Source: Microbacterium murale (GTDB lineage Bacteria > Actinomycetota > Actinomycetes > Actinomycetales > Microbacteriaceae). Taken from it: 64,000 nucleotides of DNA. The notes beneath the pieces are model-generated. The model ran no database searches, had not been told where the DNA came from, and saw only the letters and a program-made list of their open reading frames with translations. The translations under genes and the position numbers were made by a program. How positions within the stretch are numbered: position 1 is the first letter of the stretch; each line of letters begins with the position of its first letter. The DNA lies in the NCBI RefSeq assembly GCF_014635185.1, contig NZ_BMCM01000001.1, forward strand, positions 310,001 through 374,000, written 5' to 3'. Below, piece after piece: positions 32,839 to 42,090 of this stretch.

Positions 32839-33279
32839 ATGACTGAACCCGATGACCTTCTGCACGCGACCGCCACCGATCTGCGCCTCGCCACCTTCCG
32901 CCTCGCCAGGCGCCTGCGCCGCGAGCGCGCCGTCGACAGCATCAGCGACGCGCAGTTCGCCGTGCTCGCCTGCCTGCGCGGCAACGGCCGACTGCCGGTG
33001 GGCGAGCTCGCCCAGCGAGAGCGCGTGAGCGCGCCGACGATGTCGAACATCGTGGATGCGCTGGCCGAGAGCGGCCACGTCGTCCGCGTGCCGAGCGACG
33101 AGGACCGGCGGCGCGTCTACATCGAGATCACCGACACCGGCACCGAGATCGTCGCCGCGACCGTGCAGAAGCGCGATGCCGCGCTGGCCGACGCGCTCGC
33201 CGAGTTCGACTTCACCGACGACGAGCTGCGCACGCTCCGGGAAGCGGCATCCCTGATGCGGAAGGTGGCCGAACGATGA
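32839..33279 (+). CDS. MarR family transcriptional regulator
   Basis: A 146-residue winged-helix regulator. The core reads FAVLACLRGNGRLPVGELAQ and VSAPTMSNIVDALAESGHVVR with the beta-wing DEDRRRVYIEIT. The stop overlaps the start of an MFS exporter (ATGA), the standard MarR-exporter arrangement, so it probably represses export of a toxic small molecule until that molecule binds. Confidence 0.93.
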   Translation: MTEPDDLLHATATDLRLATFRLARRLRRERAVDSISDAQFAVLACLRGNGRLPVGELAQRERVSAPTMSNIVDALAESGHVVRVPSDEDRRRVYIEITDTGTEIVAATVQKRDAALADALAEFDFTDDELRTLREAASLMRKVAER

Positions 33280-34610
33280 CCGCGATGTTCCGCTCTTTCA
33301 GCTCGTTCAACTACCGGATCTGGTTCCTCGGCGCTCTCGTGTCGAACGTCGGCGGGTGGATGCAGGCCACCGCACAGGACTGGGTCGTACTCACCGAACT
33401 GACCGACAACGACGCCACCGCGATGGGCTTCACGATGGCGCTGCAGTTCGGGCCGCCCCTCGTGCTGGTCAGCCTCACCGGCTGGGTCGCCGACCGCTTC
33501 GACCGGCGCAAGATCCTGCTGCTCACGCAGACGGTACTGATGGGGCTCGCAATCGGCGTCGCGGCCCTCCTGCTGACCGGCATCATGACCCTGCCGCTGA
33601 TGTTCTGCTTCGCACTGGCCTTCGGCATCACGAACGCCTTCGATGCACCCGCACGTCAGGCGTTCGTCTCCGACATGGTCACGGTGGGCGACGCGTCGAA
33701 CGCCGTGGCGCTGAACTCGGCGTCGTTCAACATGGCGAGGCTCATCGGCCCCGCCGTCGGAGGCCTGCTCATCGTCGCGGTCGGCACCGGCTGGGTGTTC
33801 GTGATCAACGCGGCGACCTTCCTCGCGATGCTCGTCGCCCTCGTGCTGATCCGCTCCCGCGAGCTGCTCCCCCGCATCAAGAACACCGGGCGGACGGGTC
33901 TCGCCGAGGGTTTCCGCTACGTCTGGGGTCGGAGCGACCTCAAGGTGACCTTCGTCATGGTGTTCCTGATCGGTGCGTTCGGCATGAACTTCCCGATCTA
34001 CGCGTCGACGATGGCGCTGGAGTTCGGCCGAGAAGCCGATGGCTACGGCGTGCTGAGCTCGGTGCTGGCGATCGGATCCCTCGTCGGCGCCCTCCTGGCC
34101 GCGCGTCGCGATCGTGCGCGCATCCGTGTGCTGGTCATCGCGGCCGGCGGGTTCGGTGTGGCATCCGTGATCTCCTCGTGGATGCCGACGTACTGGAGCT
34201 ATGCGGCTGTGCTCATCTTCGTGGGGTTCTCCACGGTGTCGATGCTGACCACGGCGAACGGCTATGTGCAGACCACGACCGACCCCGCGCTGCGCGGGCG
34301 CGTCCTCGCGCTGTACATGGCCGTGGTCATGGGGTCGACCCCGATCGGCGCGCCCATTGCCGGTTGGATTACGGATGCCGCCGGCCCCCGCGCCTCCATC
34401 CTGTTCGGCGGCATCGCAGGTCTCGTCGCCATGGCGGTGGGTGTGACATGGATGCTGGCCTCCGGGCGTCTGCACCGGCAGAAGAACACCCGCTTCCGCC
34501 TGACGCTCGACGAGACGCGGCCGATCTCCGTGATGCGCGCCGACCCCGTCGAGTTCAGCGACGAGGTCGCCGCCGCCACCACGCCGATCCGCACAGTGCG
34601 CGCGGACTGA
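33276..34610 (+). CDS. MFS transporter, DHA3/enterobactin-exporter-like
   Basis: A 444-residue protein with about 12 membrane segments. It has the N-terminal FRIWFLGALVSNVGGWMQ-like start (seen as YRIWFLGALVSNVGGWMQ), the A-motif GWVADRFDRRKILLL after helix 2 and NAFDAPARQAFVSDMV, which is characteristic of the MFS_3 group. It probably exports a drug-like or siderophore-like compound under control of the coupled MarR protein. Confidence 0.88.
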   Translation: MTAMFRSFSSFNYRIWFLGALVSNVGGWMQATAQDWVVLTELTDNDATAMGFTMALQFGPPLVLVSLTGWVADRFDRRKILLLTQTVLMGLAIGVAALLLTGIMTLPLMFCFALAFGITNAFDAPARQAFVSDMVTVGDASNAVALNSASFNMARLIGPAVGGLLIVAVGTGWVFVINAATFLAMLVALVLIRSRELLPRIKNTGRTGLAEGFRYVWGRSDLKVTFVMVFLIGAFGMNFPIYASTMALEFGREADGYGVLSSVLAIGSLVGALLAARRDRARIRVLVIAAGGFGVASVISSWMPTYWSYAAVLIFVGFSTVSMLTTANGYVQTTTDPALRGRVLALYMAVVMGSTPIGAPIAGWITDAAGPRASILFGGIAGLVAMAVGVTWMLASGRLHRQKNTRFRLTLDETRPISVMRADPVEFSDEVAAATTPIRTVRAD

Positions 34611-34648
34611 CACTCCCGCTCTCCGCCGCGCCTGACTAGCGTGGTGTC

Positions 34649-36553
34649 ATGAGCGAACCGGGGGAAGAGCAGATCACGGATGCCACGGCATCCGCCACCA
34701 CGGACGTGACGGATGCCGGTGCACCAGCGCCGAAACGCTCCCTCCCGCCTGTACAGCGCTGGGTGTTCTGGCCGGCGGCGGTGATCGTGATCGTGTTCGT
34801 GGCGTTCACGCTCATCGCCCCCGGCATCGCCGAGAGCATGTTCAAGACGATCCAGACCACGATCGTCAACGCCTTCAACTGGTACTACGTGCTCATCGCC
34901 GCGATCTTCGTGGCGTTCAGCCTGTACCTCGGATTCAGCCGATTCGGCGACATCAAACTCGGCAAGGATGACGACGAGCCGGAGTTCTCGCTCATGAGCT
35001 GGTTCTCGCTCCTGTTCGCCGCCGGCATGGGCATCGGGCTGGTGTTCTACGGTGTCTCGGAGCCGCTGACGCACTTCGTCGACCCGCGCCCAGGGGTGGC
35101 GGGAACACCCGAGCAGCTGGCCCAGGCGGCGCTCGGTCAGACGTATCTGCACTGGGGCGTGCACGCCTGGTCGATCTACGTCGTCATCGGTCTCGCGCTC
35201 GCCTATGCCATCCACCGCCGCAAACGCCCGATCTCGATCCGTTGGACGCTGGAGCCCTTGCTCGGCAAACGCGTCGAGGGCGGTTGGGGACACGCCATCG
35301 ACGTCATCGCGCTCGTCGGCACGCTCTTCGGCGTCGCGACGTCACTGGGTCTCGGTGTGCTGCAGATCAGCGCCGGGCTCGACGTCGCCGGCATCGCCAA
35401 GCCCGACGCCACCACCCAGGTGATCATCATCCTGGTGATCTCCGTGTTCGTGCTCGCCTCGGTGCTGTCCGGCGTCACCAAGGGCATGAAGTGGCTCTCG
35501 AACATCAACCTCATCATGGCCGGCATCCTGGTCCTGTATCTGCTGGTGGTCGGACCGACCGAGTTCCTGCTGCGCGACTTCGTGCAGTCGCTCGGCTATT
35601 ACGTGCAGAACTTCGTCGGTCTCTCGTTCAACGTCAGTGCCTTCCAGGGCACCGCCGGCGAGGAATGGCAGGCGCAGTGGACGTCGTTCTATTGGGGCTG
35701 GTGGATCTCGTGGGCCCCCTTCGTCGGGATCTTCATCGCACGCATCTCGAAGGGACGCACGGTGCGCGAGTTCGTCGCCGGCGTCATCCTCGTGCCGACG
35801 TTGCTCGGCATCCTGTGGTTCTCAGTGCTCGGCGGCTCGGCACTCGCGATCGAGCTGGCAGATCCAGGCACCCTCACCAATGCCGAGGGTGAGGTCGACC
35901 TGCAGGGTGCACTGTTCGAGATGCTGCAGCACGTGCCGGGGGCAGGGATCGTCAGTGCCGGCGCGCTGCTGCTGATCGCGATCTTCTTCGTCACCTCCGC
36001 CGATTCGGGCGCCCTGGTGATGGGGATGATCGCGACCGGCGGGCAGCAGAACCCGAAGCGCTGGATCCGCACCTTCTTCGTGCTGGTGACCGCAGCACTC
36101 GCGATCGCACTGCTGCTCGCGGGAGGTCTTACCGCCCTGCAGACGGCGGCGATCACCATCGCCCTGCCGTTCAGCGTCGTCATGCTGCTGATCTGCTGGT
36201 CGACGATGGTGGCGTTCATCCGAGAACGTCGTGCGTACGCCAGAGCAGAGCGAGCGCAGCTCATCGACAAGATCGGCGACTACTACGGACTCGAAGTCGA
36301 GTCGCGTGACGAGACCGGAGTACTGGGTGCGCAGCCGCGCTGGCTGCGAAATCTCCAGCGCCGCCTCGGGCTGCCTGTCGCGCCGACCACGCCGATCCGC
36401 ATCCCCGTGGAACTGCTCAGCGCGGAGAGCCGAGCGGATGCCGGCCCTGCGATGCTCGACGTCGACGACCTGGTGTCGGCGGACGAGCTGTCTGCTCACG
36501 ACGACCAGGATGTGCCGTCGCACGGGGAGGATCAGGAGCCGCCAGTGCGCTGA
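34649..36553 (+). CDS. BCCT family betaine/choline/carnitine transporter
   Basis: A 634-residue BCCT transporter with 12 helices, a hydrophilic N-terminus and an acidic 90-residue C-terminal tail. Signatures: FAAGMGIGLVFYGVSEPL near residue 125 and YWGWWISWAPFVGIFIARIS near residue 350, the conserved aromatic substrate region, then GRTVREF. Such proteins take up glycine betaine or proline betaine for osmoprotection. The ATG is six bases after TAGCGT, so it is probably leaderless. The MHS-type transporter next door may share substrates. Confidence 0.92.
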   Translation: MSEPGEEQITDATASATTDVTDAGAPAPKRSLPPVQRWVFWPAAVIVIVFVAFTLIAPGIAESMFKTIQTTIVNAFNWYYVLIAAIFVAFSLYLGFSRFGDIKLGKDDDEPEFSLMSWFSLLFAAGMGIGLVFYGVSEPLTHFVDPRPGVAGTPEQLAQAALGQTYLHWGVHAWSIYVVIGLALAYAIHRRKRPISIRWTLEPLLGKRVEGGWGHAIDVIALVGTLFGVATSLGLGVLQISAGLDVAGIAKPDATTQVIIILVISVFVLASVLSGVTKGMKWLSNINLIMAGILVLYLLVVGPTEFLLRDFVQSLGYYVQNFVGLSFNVSAFQGTAGEEWQAQWTSFYWGWWISWAPFVGIFIARISKGRTVREFVAGVILVPTLLGILWFSVLGGSALAIELADPGTLTNAEGEVDLQGALFEMLQHVPGAGIVSAGALLLIAIFFVTSADSGALVMGMIATGGQQNPKRWIRTFFVLVTAALAIALLLAGGLTALQTAAITIALPFSVVMLLICWSTMVAFIRERRAYARAERAQLIDKIGDYYGLEVESRDETGVLGAQPRWLRNLQRRLGLPVAPTTPIRIPVELLSAESRADAGPAMLDVDDLVSADELSAHDDQDVPSHGEDQEPPVR

Positions 36554-36687
36554 GCACGGTCTCCGAAGCCGCCGCGACCGCCGATGTGCTGTCCACGCAC
36601 GCGGTGGCGTTGACCGTGTGCGAAACGTACATCGCCGCGTGACATGCCGACTCCTAATGTGGGTGCGACCGCCCACGAAGGAGTGAC

Positions 36688-38025
36688 ATGACCGACGTCG
36701 CCGCTGCCACTGACATCGACCGATCCGGACTCGACACCAGAGACCAACGCCGCCGCGCCATCATCGGCAGTTCCGTCGGAACCATCATCGAGTGGTACGA
36801 CTTCACGCTGTACGGGCTGGCTTCGGCGCTGGTGTTCGCGCCGCTGTTCTTCCCCGGTGCCGGCAGTCTTGCCGGCACCCTGGGCGCATTCGCGACATTC
36901 GCGGTCGGCTTCGGCGCCCGCCCGATCGGCGGCCTGATCTTCGCGCACTTCGGCGATCGCATCGGCCGCAAGGCCACTCTGCTCACGACCCTGCTGATGA
37001 TGGGCCTTGCCACGACCCTCATCGGCCTGCTGCCGACAGGAGAGACGATCGGCATCTGGGCACCGATCCTGCTGATCGTGCTGCGCCTGTTCCAGGGCGC
37101 GGGCGCCGGTGCGGAGTTCGCCGGCGCGATGACCATGGCCAGCGAATCCGCGCCGACGAAGAACCGTGCGTTCGTCGCGGGGTTCCCGGGTTCTGCCGTG
37201 TACGTCGGCATGGCGCTGGCCACCTGCTTCTTCGCCCTGGTGAGCCTGATGCCCAGCGACCTCTTCCTGGCGTGGGGCTGGCGCATCCCCTTCATCGCCA
37301 GCATCGTGATCGTCGCATTCGCGCTGTACTTCCGTCTCCGGGTGAAAGAGACCGCCGCGTTCGAGGCGGCCGAGCGCAAGGGCGAGGTGACATCGGCGCC
37401 GCTCGTCGAAGCTGTCCGCACGCACTGGCGGATCCTGCTTCCCGGCATGGCGTTGTTCGTCTTCGCCCTGCCGTGGGTCTACGTCGTGCAGACGTATTCG
37501 CTGAACTACACGACCGGCACTCTGTCGGTCGACCCGACGCACGCATTGATCGGGCTCGTGATCGCAGAACTGCTCACGATCCCTGTCACGCTGCTGTGCG
37601 GCCGACTCGCGGACCGCATCGGACGCAAGCCGGTTCTCATGGCGGCGGCGATCTTCGGCGTGGTCTTCGCGTTCCCGATGTTCTGGCTGTTCAACACCGA
37701 GAACTCCTGGCTCGTCGGCTTGTCGCTGATCCTCGGACTCGCGGTGATCCAGGGCGGAACGATCGGAGTCAGCGCCGCGATGCTAGCTGAGCTGTTCCCC
37801 ACCCGCATGCGATGGAGCGGCATCGCGATCTCGCGCGAGATCCCGGCCGCCCTGGTCGGTGGCACTGCACCGCTCGTCGCGACCGCGTTGGTGGCCGCCA
37901 CCGGCGGTTCGCCATGGCTGGTGGCCGGCTATCTCGTCGCGCTCAGCGTGATCGGCATCTTCGGCATCCGATTCCTCCCGGAGACCCTCCAGCGCGGGGC
38001 GGAGGCCACGGAGCTTCAGCGCTGA
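36688..38025 (+). CDS. MFS transporter, metabolite:H+ symporter (MHS) family
   Basis: A 445-residue transporter with 12 helices. GSSVGTIIEWYDFTLYGLAS at the N-terminus and FGARPIGGLIFAHFGDRIGR are hallmark MHS blocks (ProP, ShiA, KgtP relatives). A good ribosome site GAAGGAGTGAC precedes the ATG. The substrate may be proline/betaine or an organic acid; position after the BCCT gene and before the arginine/ornithine genes favours the former. A strong bidirectional terminator follows. Confidence 0.9.
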   Translation: MTDVAAATDIDRSGLDTRDQRRRAIIGSSVGTIIEWYDFTLYGLASALVFAPLFFPGAGSLAGTLGAFATFAVGFGARPIGGLIFAHFGDRIGRKATLLTTLLMMGLATTLIGLLPTGETIGIWAPILLIVLRLFQGAGAGAEFAGAMTMASESAPTKNRAFVAGFPGSAVYVGMALATCFFALVSLMPSDLFLAWGWRIPFIASIVIVAFALYFRLRVKETAAFEAAERKGEVTSAPLVEAVRTHWRILLPGMALFVFALPWVYVVQTYSLNYTTGTLSVDPTHALIGLVIAELLTIPVTLLCGRLADRIGRKPVLMAAAIFGVVFAFPMFWLFNTENSWLVGLSLILGLAVIQGGTIGVSAAMLAELFPTRMRWSGIAISREIPAALVGGTAPLVATALVAATGGSPWLVAGYLVALSVIGIFGIRFLPETLQRGAEATELQR

Positions 38026-38030
38026 CAGCC

Positions 38031-38070
38031 GAAACGGGGTGGCCGGTTTGAGAATCGGCCACCCCGTTTC
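38031..38070. terminator. Bidirectional terminator between MHS transporter and rocD
   Basis: Perfect 15-base arms (38031-38045 and 38056-38070) around a ten-base loop; the arm begins GAAAC, so a GTTTC tail closes the stem on each strand. It separates convergent genes. Confidence 0.85.
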
Positions 38071-38081
38071 GCATCCAGCGC

Positions 38082-39275
38082 TCAGCCCTCGAGCACCAGC
38101 CTCAGCTGCTCGAGTGCCCAGTCGATCTCGGTGCTGCGGATGACGAGCGGCGGTGCGATGCGGATGGTCTGTCCGTGCGTGTCCTTGACGAGCACGCCGC
38201 GTTCCATCAGCTTCTCGCTGATCTCCCGGCCCGTACCGCGCGCGGGGTCGATGTCGACGCCGGCCCACAGGCCCGCGACGCGCACAGCCGTGACGCCGTG
38301 CCCCAGGAGCTTCTGCAGCCCCGCATCGAGATGAGCACCGAGCGTGCGGGCGCGCTCCTGGAACTCGCCCGTCTCCAGCATCTCCACGACGCGCAGTCCG
38401 ACGGCCGCAGCGAGGGGGTTCCCGCCGAACGTGGAACCGTGCTCCCCCGGCCGGATGACGCCGAGCACGTCTCGATCGCCGACGACGGCCGAGACGGGAA
38501 GGATGCCGCCGCCGAGAGCCTTGCCCAGCAGGTAGAGATCGGGGACGACGCCTTCACGGTCGCATGCGAACGTCTCTCCGACGCGGCCGAGCCCGGCCTG
38601 GATCTCGTCCGCGATGAACAGCACGTTCTTCTCGGTGCAGATCTCGCGGACGCGCGTGAGATAGCCCTCCGGCGGGATGATCACGCCTGCTTCGCCCTGG
38701 ATCGGCTCGACGAGCACGGCGGCCGTGTCATCCGTGATGGCGGCGGCGATGGCATCCGCATCTCCGAACGGCACCACGTCGAAGCCGGGCGTGTACGGCC
38801 CGAAGTCGTCGCGCGCCGAGTCGTCGTCGCTGAAGCTGACGATCGTCGTCGTGCGGCCGTGGAAGTTACCGGCGGCGACGACGATGCGCGCCTTGCCCGG
38901 CGCGATGCCCTTGACCCGGTAGCCCCATGCACGAGCGACCTTGATGCCCGTCTCGACTGCTTCGGCGCCGGTGTTCATCGGCAGCACGATCTCTTTGCCG
39001 CACAGCCGGGCGAGAGCCTCTGCGAACGGCTCGAGCCGGTCGCTCATGAACGCACGGCTGACGAGCGTCACGCGATCGAGCTGCGCTTTCGCGGTGGAGA
39101 CGAGTTCCGGATGCCGGTGTCCGAAGTTCACGGCCGAGTACGCGGCGAGCAGGTCGAGGTACCGCTTGCCTTCGACGTCGGTGACCCACGCGCCCTCACC
39201 GGAAGCGACGGTGACGGGCAGCGGAGAGTAGTTCTGGGCGACGTGCGCCTCGGTGCTCACGGCTGCGGTCGTCAT
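38082..39275 (-). CDS. rocD: Ornithine aminotransferase
   Basis: A 397-residue class III PLP aminotransferase making glutamate-5-semialdehyde from ornithine. NTGAEAVETGIKVARAWGY, FHGRTTTIVSFS, FIADEIQAGLGRVG and the PLP lysine in LLGKALGGG are present, as is HGSTFGGNPLAAAV. The start overlaps the ddaH stop (ATGA). Its product is a P5C precursor, which PutA (42091-45759) can oxidise to glutamate. Confidence 0.95.
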   Translation of the reverse strand: MTTAAVSTEAHVAQNYSPLPVTVASGEGAWVTDVEGKRYLDLLAAYSAVNFGHRHPELVSTAKAQLDRVTLVSRAFMSDRLEPFAEALARLCGKEIVLPMNTGAEAVETGIKVARAWGYRVKGIAPGKARIVVAAGNFHGRTTTIVSFSDDDSARDDFGPYTPGFDVVPFGDADAIAAAITDDTAAVLVEPIQGEAGVIIPPEGYLTRVREICTEKNVLFIADEIQAGLGRVGETFACDREGVVPDLYLLGKALGGGILPVSAVVGDRDVLGVIRPGEHGSTFGGNPLAAAVGLRVVEMLETGEFQERARTLGAHLDAGLQKLLGHGVTAVRVAGLWAGVDIDPARGTGREISEKLMERGVLVKDTHGQTIRIAPPLVIRSTEIDWALEQLRLVLEG

Positions 39276-40168
39276 GCGCTCTTCTCCTCGTCGCCTGCCG
39301 CACGCAGCTCGAGCGTGCAGCACTTGATGCCTCCGCCGCCGAGCAGCAGCTCGGACAGATCGACGGTGATCGGGTTGTAGCCGCGTTCGCGCAGCTGCTT
39401 CTCGAAGCCGGTGGCGCGGGGCGAGATGATGACGTTGTAGCCGTCGCTCGCCGAGTTCAGCCCGAACACCGCGCCGTCCGCATCGGCGACGAGGATGGCA
39501 TCCGGGAAGCGCTCCTCCAGGATCGCGCGGCTGGCGTCGTCGAAGGCACCGGGCAGGTACGCGATGTTGGCGCGCTCCGGGCCACCGTTGGCCGCACCCT
39601 CGACCGGGTCGAGCACCGAGATGGCCGTGTCGAGATGGTAGAAACGCGGATCGATGAGGTTCAGGGAGACGACCTCACGGCCGAACACCTCGCCCACCTC
39701 ACGATGGCTGTCGCCCGTCGAACGGAAGCCTGTACCGGCGAGGATGGTGTCGCCGACGAGCAGGAAGTCGCCCTCGCCCTCGTTGACCTCTTCCGGCTCG
39801 ATCGTGTCGAATCCGCTCGCGCGGAACCAGTCGGCGAACGCCGGCGCCTCGCCTGCACGCTCGACGAAGCGGAACTTCGGCACGTATGCGCGCCCGTCGA
39901 TCACGAAGCCGCCGTTGGCCGTGTAGACCATGTCGGGGAAGCCATCGAGCGGGTCGATCAGCTCGACCTCGTGGCCGAGCTCCAGGTAGAGATCGTGGAG
40001 CTTCTGCCACTGCGCGACGGCCTTCGCGGTGTCGGTGGGCTTCGCCGGCTCCATCCACGGGTTGATCTTGTAGCTGACCGTGAAGTGCTCAGGACGGCAC
40101 ATCAGGTACCGGCGATGATGAGCGGTGCGGGTGGCGGTGGGTGCGGTGACAGTTTCTGGCGTCGACAT
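39272..40168 (-). CDS. ddaH: Dimethylarginine dimethylaminohydrolase-like amidinotransferase-fold enzyme
   Basis: A 298-residue pentein enzyme. MCRPEHFTVSYKINPWM, MVYTANGGFVIDG, EGEGDFLLVG, the catalytic His in DPRFYHLDTAISVLDP and the nucleophilic cysteine in GGGGIKCCTLEL fit DDAH. Members beside rocD in actinobacteria are thought to act on arginine derivatives or arginine itself, giving citrulline or ornithine. It has GAGGAG before the ATG and leads the operon ddaH-rocD. The exact substrate is inferred. Confidence 0.88.
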   Translation of the reverse strand: MSTPETVTAPTATRTAHHRRYLMCRPEHFTVSYKINPWMEPAKPTDTAKAVAQWQKLHDLYLELGHEVELIDPLDGFPDMVYTANGGFVIDGRAYVPKFRFVERAGEAPAFADWFRASGFDTIEPEEVNEGEGDFLLVGDTILAGTGFRSTGDSHREVGEVFGREVVSLNLIDPRFYHLDTAISVLDPVEGAANGGPERANIAYLPGAFDDASRAILEERFPDAILVADADGAVFGLNSASDGYNVIISPRATGFEKQLRERGYNPITVDLSELLLGGGGIKCCTLELRAAGDEEKSA

Positions 40169-40271
40169 CTTGCTCCTCGAAAGAGATGCGGCGGACGCTG
40201 TCCAGGGGCCCGGCGGAAGTTCGACTCGCCGCTCACTGCAGAGACTAGCGGGGAAGATGCGACGCAGGCAC

Positions 40272-40289
40272 GCCAGTGATCATTCTGGC
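40272..40289. promoter_or_regulatory. Imperfect palindrome GCCAG-N8-CTGGC upstream of ddaH-rocD
   Basis: Five-base arms surround a TGATCA-containing centre, about 105 bases upstream of ddaH in a 173-base gap. Such arginine genes are often controlled by Lrp/AsnC proteins, but none is encoded here, so this is only a candidate site. I see nothing else in the gap. Confidence 0.3.
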
Positions 40290-40341
40290 ATCCGAATCTG
40301 TGCGCACGCCAGCGGCGCGTCGCGTGGATACCGCTTCTCCC

Positions 40342-41343
40342 CTACTCCTCCCGGCCGCGCACGACGACCTTGCCAACGGTGTGTCCGGACTCGAGGCGTG
40401 CGAGGCCGTCCGCCGCACCATCCCACGGAAGGATCTGCTCGATCACCGGCGTGATCCTCCCGTCGGCGGCGAGCGCCACCAACTGCTGATTGATGTCGCG
40501 CTTCGACACGGCGGCGACGGGACGGATGCGGCGCCGCGATCCGACGGACAGGAACATCGCGCGCAGCATCCGCGGGATCGGGCCGAGTACGTGACCGCCG
40601 TCGCCGGCGACCATGGCGATGACGCCGGTCGGCGCCAGCAGCCGCCTCAGTTGGCGAAGCGGTGCCGCGCCCGCGATGTCGATGATCGCGTCGAAGGTCG
40701 CGGGGAGCGTCGACAGATCGGTCTTGCGGTAGTCGAACGTGCGGGTGGCGCCGAGGGACTCCACCACAGCGCGATTGGGCTCGCCGCAGGTCGCCCACAC
40801 CTCGGCCCCGCGCAGAGCGGCGAGTTGCACGGTGAAGGTGCCCACTCCCCCGGACGCGCCGATCACGAGAATGCGCTGCCCCTCACGGATACCCGCGACG
40901 TCGAGAGCCTGAACGGCGGTGCCGCCCGCGATCGGAAGGGTCGCTGCAAGCTCCGGCGCGAGCGCATCCGGCCGCGCGACGAGCCGATCGGCACGCGCGA
41001 CGGCGTAGGGAGCGAGTCCGCCGCCGGCGTCGAGTTCCACCACGACCTCGTCCCCGATCAGAGCCTCGTCGATATCCTCGGCGACCGCGATGATCGTGCC
41101 TGCGACATCGATGCCGCGGATCGGCTGCTTCGGCCTCCGCAGGCCGAAGACCGGGCGCAGCAGCAGGGGGTCGCCGAGCATGATGCGCACGTCGGCGGCG
41201 TTGAGTGCTGTGGCACGGATGCGCAGCAGCACTTCTCCCCTCCGCGGCTCGGGTGTCTGGACGATCTCACGCCGTGTGCCGCTTGCGGAGCCGTACTGGT
41301 CATTCAGCCACGCGGGCATGGTCTTCGCGATCGTGGTGTTCAT
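40342..41343 (-). CDS. NADP-dependent zinc-free alcohol dehydrogenase / quinone oxidoreductase (MDR family)
   Basis: A 333-residue medium-chain reductase. It lacks the structural zinc cysteines and has the MDR nucleotide motif ILVIGASGGVGTFTVQLAA near residue 160, GIDVAGTIIAVAEDIDE and the C-terminal LESGHTVGKVVV. This pattern is that of quinone oxidoreductase/crotonyl reductase-like enzymes that reduce a small quinone or enone with NADPH. The start is one base after the XRE regulator stop, so it belongs to the operon behind the 21-bp inverted repeat and may be a stress gene. Confidence 0.88.
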   Translation of the reverse strand: MNTTIAKTMPAWLNDQYGSASGTRREIVQTPEPRRGEVLLRIRATALNAADVRIMLGDPLLLRPVFGLRRPKQPIRGIDVAGTIIAVAEDIDEALIGDEVVVELDAGGGLAPYAVARADRLVARPDALAPELAATLPIAGGTAVQALDVAGIREGQRILVIGASGGVGTFTVQLAALRGAEVWATCGEPNRAVVESLGATRTFDYRKTDLSTLPATFDAIIDIAGAAPLRQLRRLLAPTGVIAMVAGDGGHVLGPIPRMLRAMFLSVGSRRRIRPVAAVSKRDINQQLVALAADGRITPVIEQILPWDGAADGLARLESGHTVGKVVVRGREE

Positions 41344-41344
41344 C

Positions 41345-41560
41345 TCAATCCTCCGGGTACTGGAAGAGGTCGTCGATGCCGACCTCGAATGCGCGGGCGA
41401 TCTGGAAGGCGAGCTCGAGCGTGGGAGAGTACCTGCCCTGCTCGATGGCGATGAGCGTCTGCCGTGTGACGCCGATACGGCCGGCGAGATCGGCCTGGGT
41501 GATCCCGGCCTGCTCACGTCGGGAGCGGATGCTGTTGGTGACGAGTGTGGGCTTGACCAT
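41345..41560 (-). CDS. Small XRE-family (HTH_3) regulator
   Basis: A 71-residue protein that is almost only a helix-turn-helix: REQAGITQADLAGRIGVTRQ with TLIAIEQGRYSPTLELAFQI. This is the compact YozG-like type with no sensor domain. It sits between a four-helix membrane protein and an oxidoreductase, overlapping the former by one base. It probably binds the inverted-repeat arms at 42006-42075. Confidence 0.9.
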   Translation of the reverse strand: MVKPTLVTNSIRSRREQAGITQADLAGRIGVTRQTLIAIEQGRYSPTLELAFQIARAFEVGIDDLFQYPED

Positions 41561-41994
41561 CAGATGAGCCCCCGACGGTAGGCGATGATCCGCGCGATGC
41601 TGCCTATGAACGTGGAGACCGCGAAGCCGAGGAACATCGCGTTCGCGATCCAGAACACGTCGGCGCCGACGGCGCAGAGCGCGATGACACCGAGACCTGC
41701 GATCACCAGGAACGAGTGCTCGACGCGACCGCCCATCTGATCGATGTCACGGTCACGGACATCGGTGGTGGTCGCGCCCTTCGGGTCGCGGAGACCCGCG
41801 AAGATCCCCCAGAGGATGCTGAGCACGATCGTGCCCGCGATGCTGATCCCGATCGCCCAGAGCATGATCGGGAACCAGTCGACGGACGTGAGCGGCCTGC
41901 CCGCCGCCTGCTGGAGGACCACGATGATGTAGCCAGGGATGACGACGATCACGGCGAGCAGCGTCGACCAGGTGTTGCGTTCCGTGTAGACCAT
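41560..41994 (-). CDS. Four-helix membrane protein paired with XRE regulator, unknown function
   Basis: A 144-residue protein with four hydrophobic stretches (about residues 10-28, 40-65, 90-110 and 115-135) and a charged loop TTTDVRDRDIDQMGGR in the middle. I do not recognise a catalytic motif. Membrane-protein/XRE gene pairs of this size are common in actinobacteria and firmicutes without known role. GGAGG lies seven bases before the ATG. It is the first gene after the inverted-repeat promoter. Confidence 0.85.
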   Translation of the reverse strand: MVYTERNTWSTLLAVIVVIPGYIIVVLQQAAGRPLTSVDWFPIMLWAIGISIAGTIVLSILWGIFAGLRDPKGATTTDVRDRDIDQMGGRVEHSFLVIAGLGVIALCAVGADVFWIANAMFLGFAVSTFIGSIARIIAYRRGLI

Positions 41995-42005
41995 GACGCA
42001 CCTCC

Positions 42006-42075
42006 GATGTAAAAGATTCTTGACACTTTGAAAGGTACTGCCATCACGGCATCCGTGTCAAGAATCTTTTACATC
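42006..42075. promoter_or_regulatory. Perfect 21-bp inverted repeat enclosing the promoter of the membrane protein-XRE operon
   Basis: Arms at 42006-42026 and 42055-42075 are exact inverted copies separated by 28 bases. Each contains TTGACA. On the minus strand, TTGACA (42061-42056), an 18-base spacer and TACCTT (42037-42032) form a promoter whose start falls in the other arm. Both promoter ends are thus covered by one operator sequence, a good target for the XRE regulator. Confidence 0.75.
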
Positions 42076-42090
42076 GAGATCTGCGACCGA

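Noticed and set aside
41345..41994. Toxin-antitoxin pair (membrane protein and XRE protein)
   Set aside because: The membrane protein has four helices and no toxin features, and the operon continues into an oxidoreductase; regulatory pairing is more likely.
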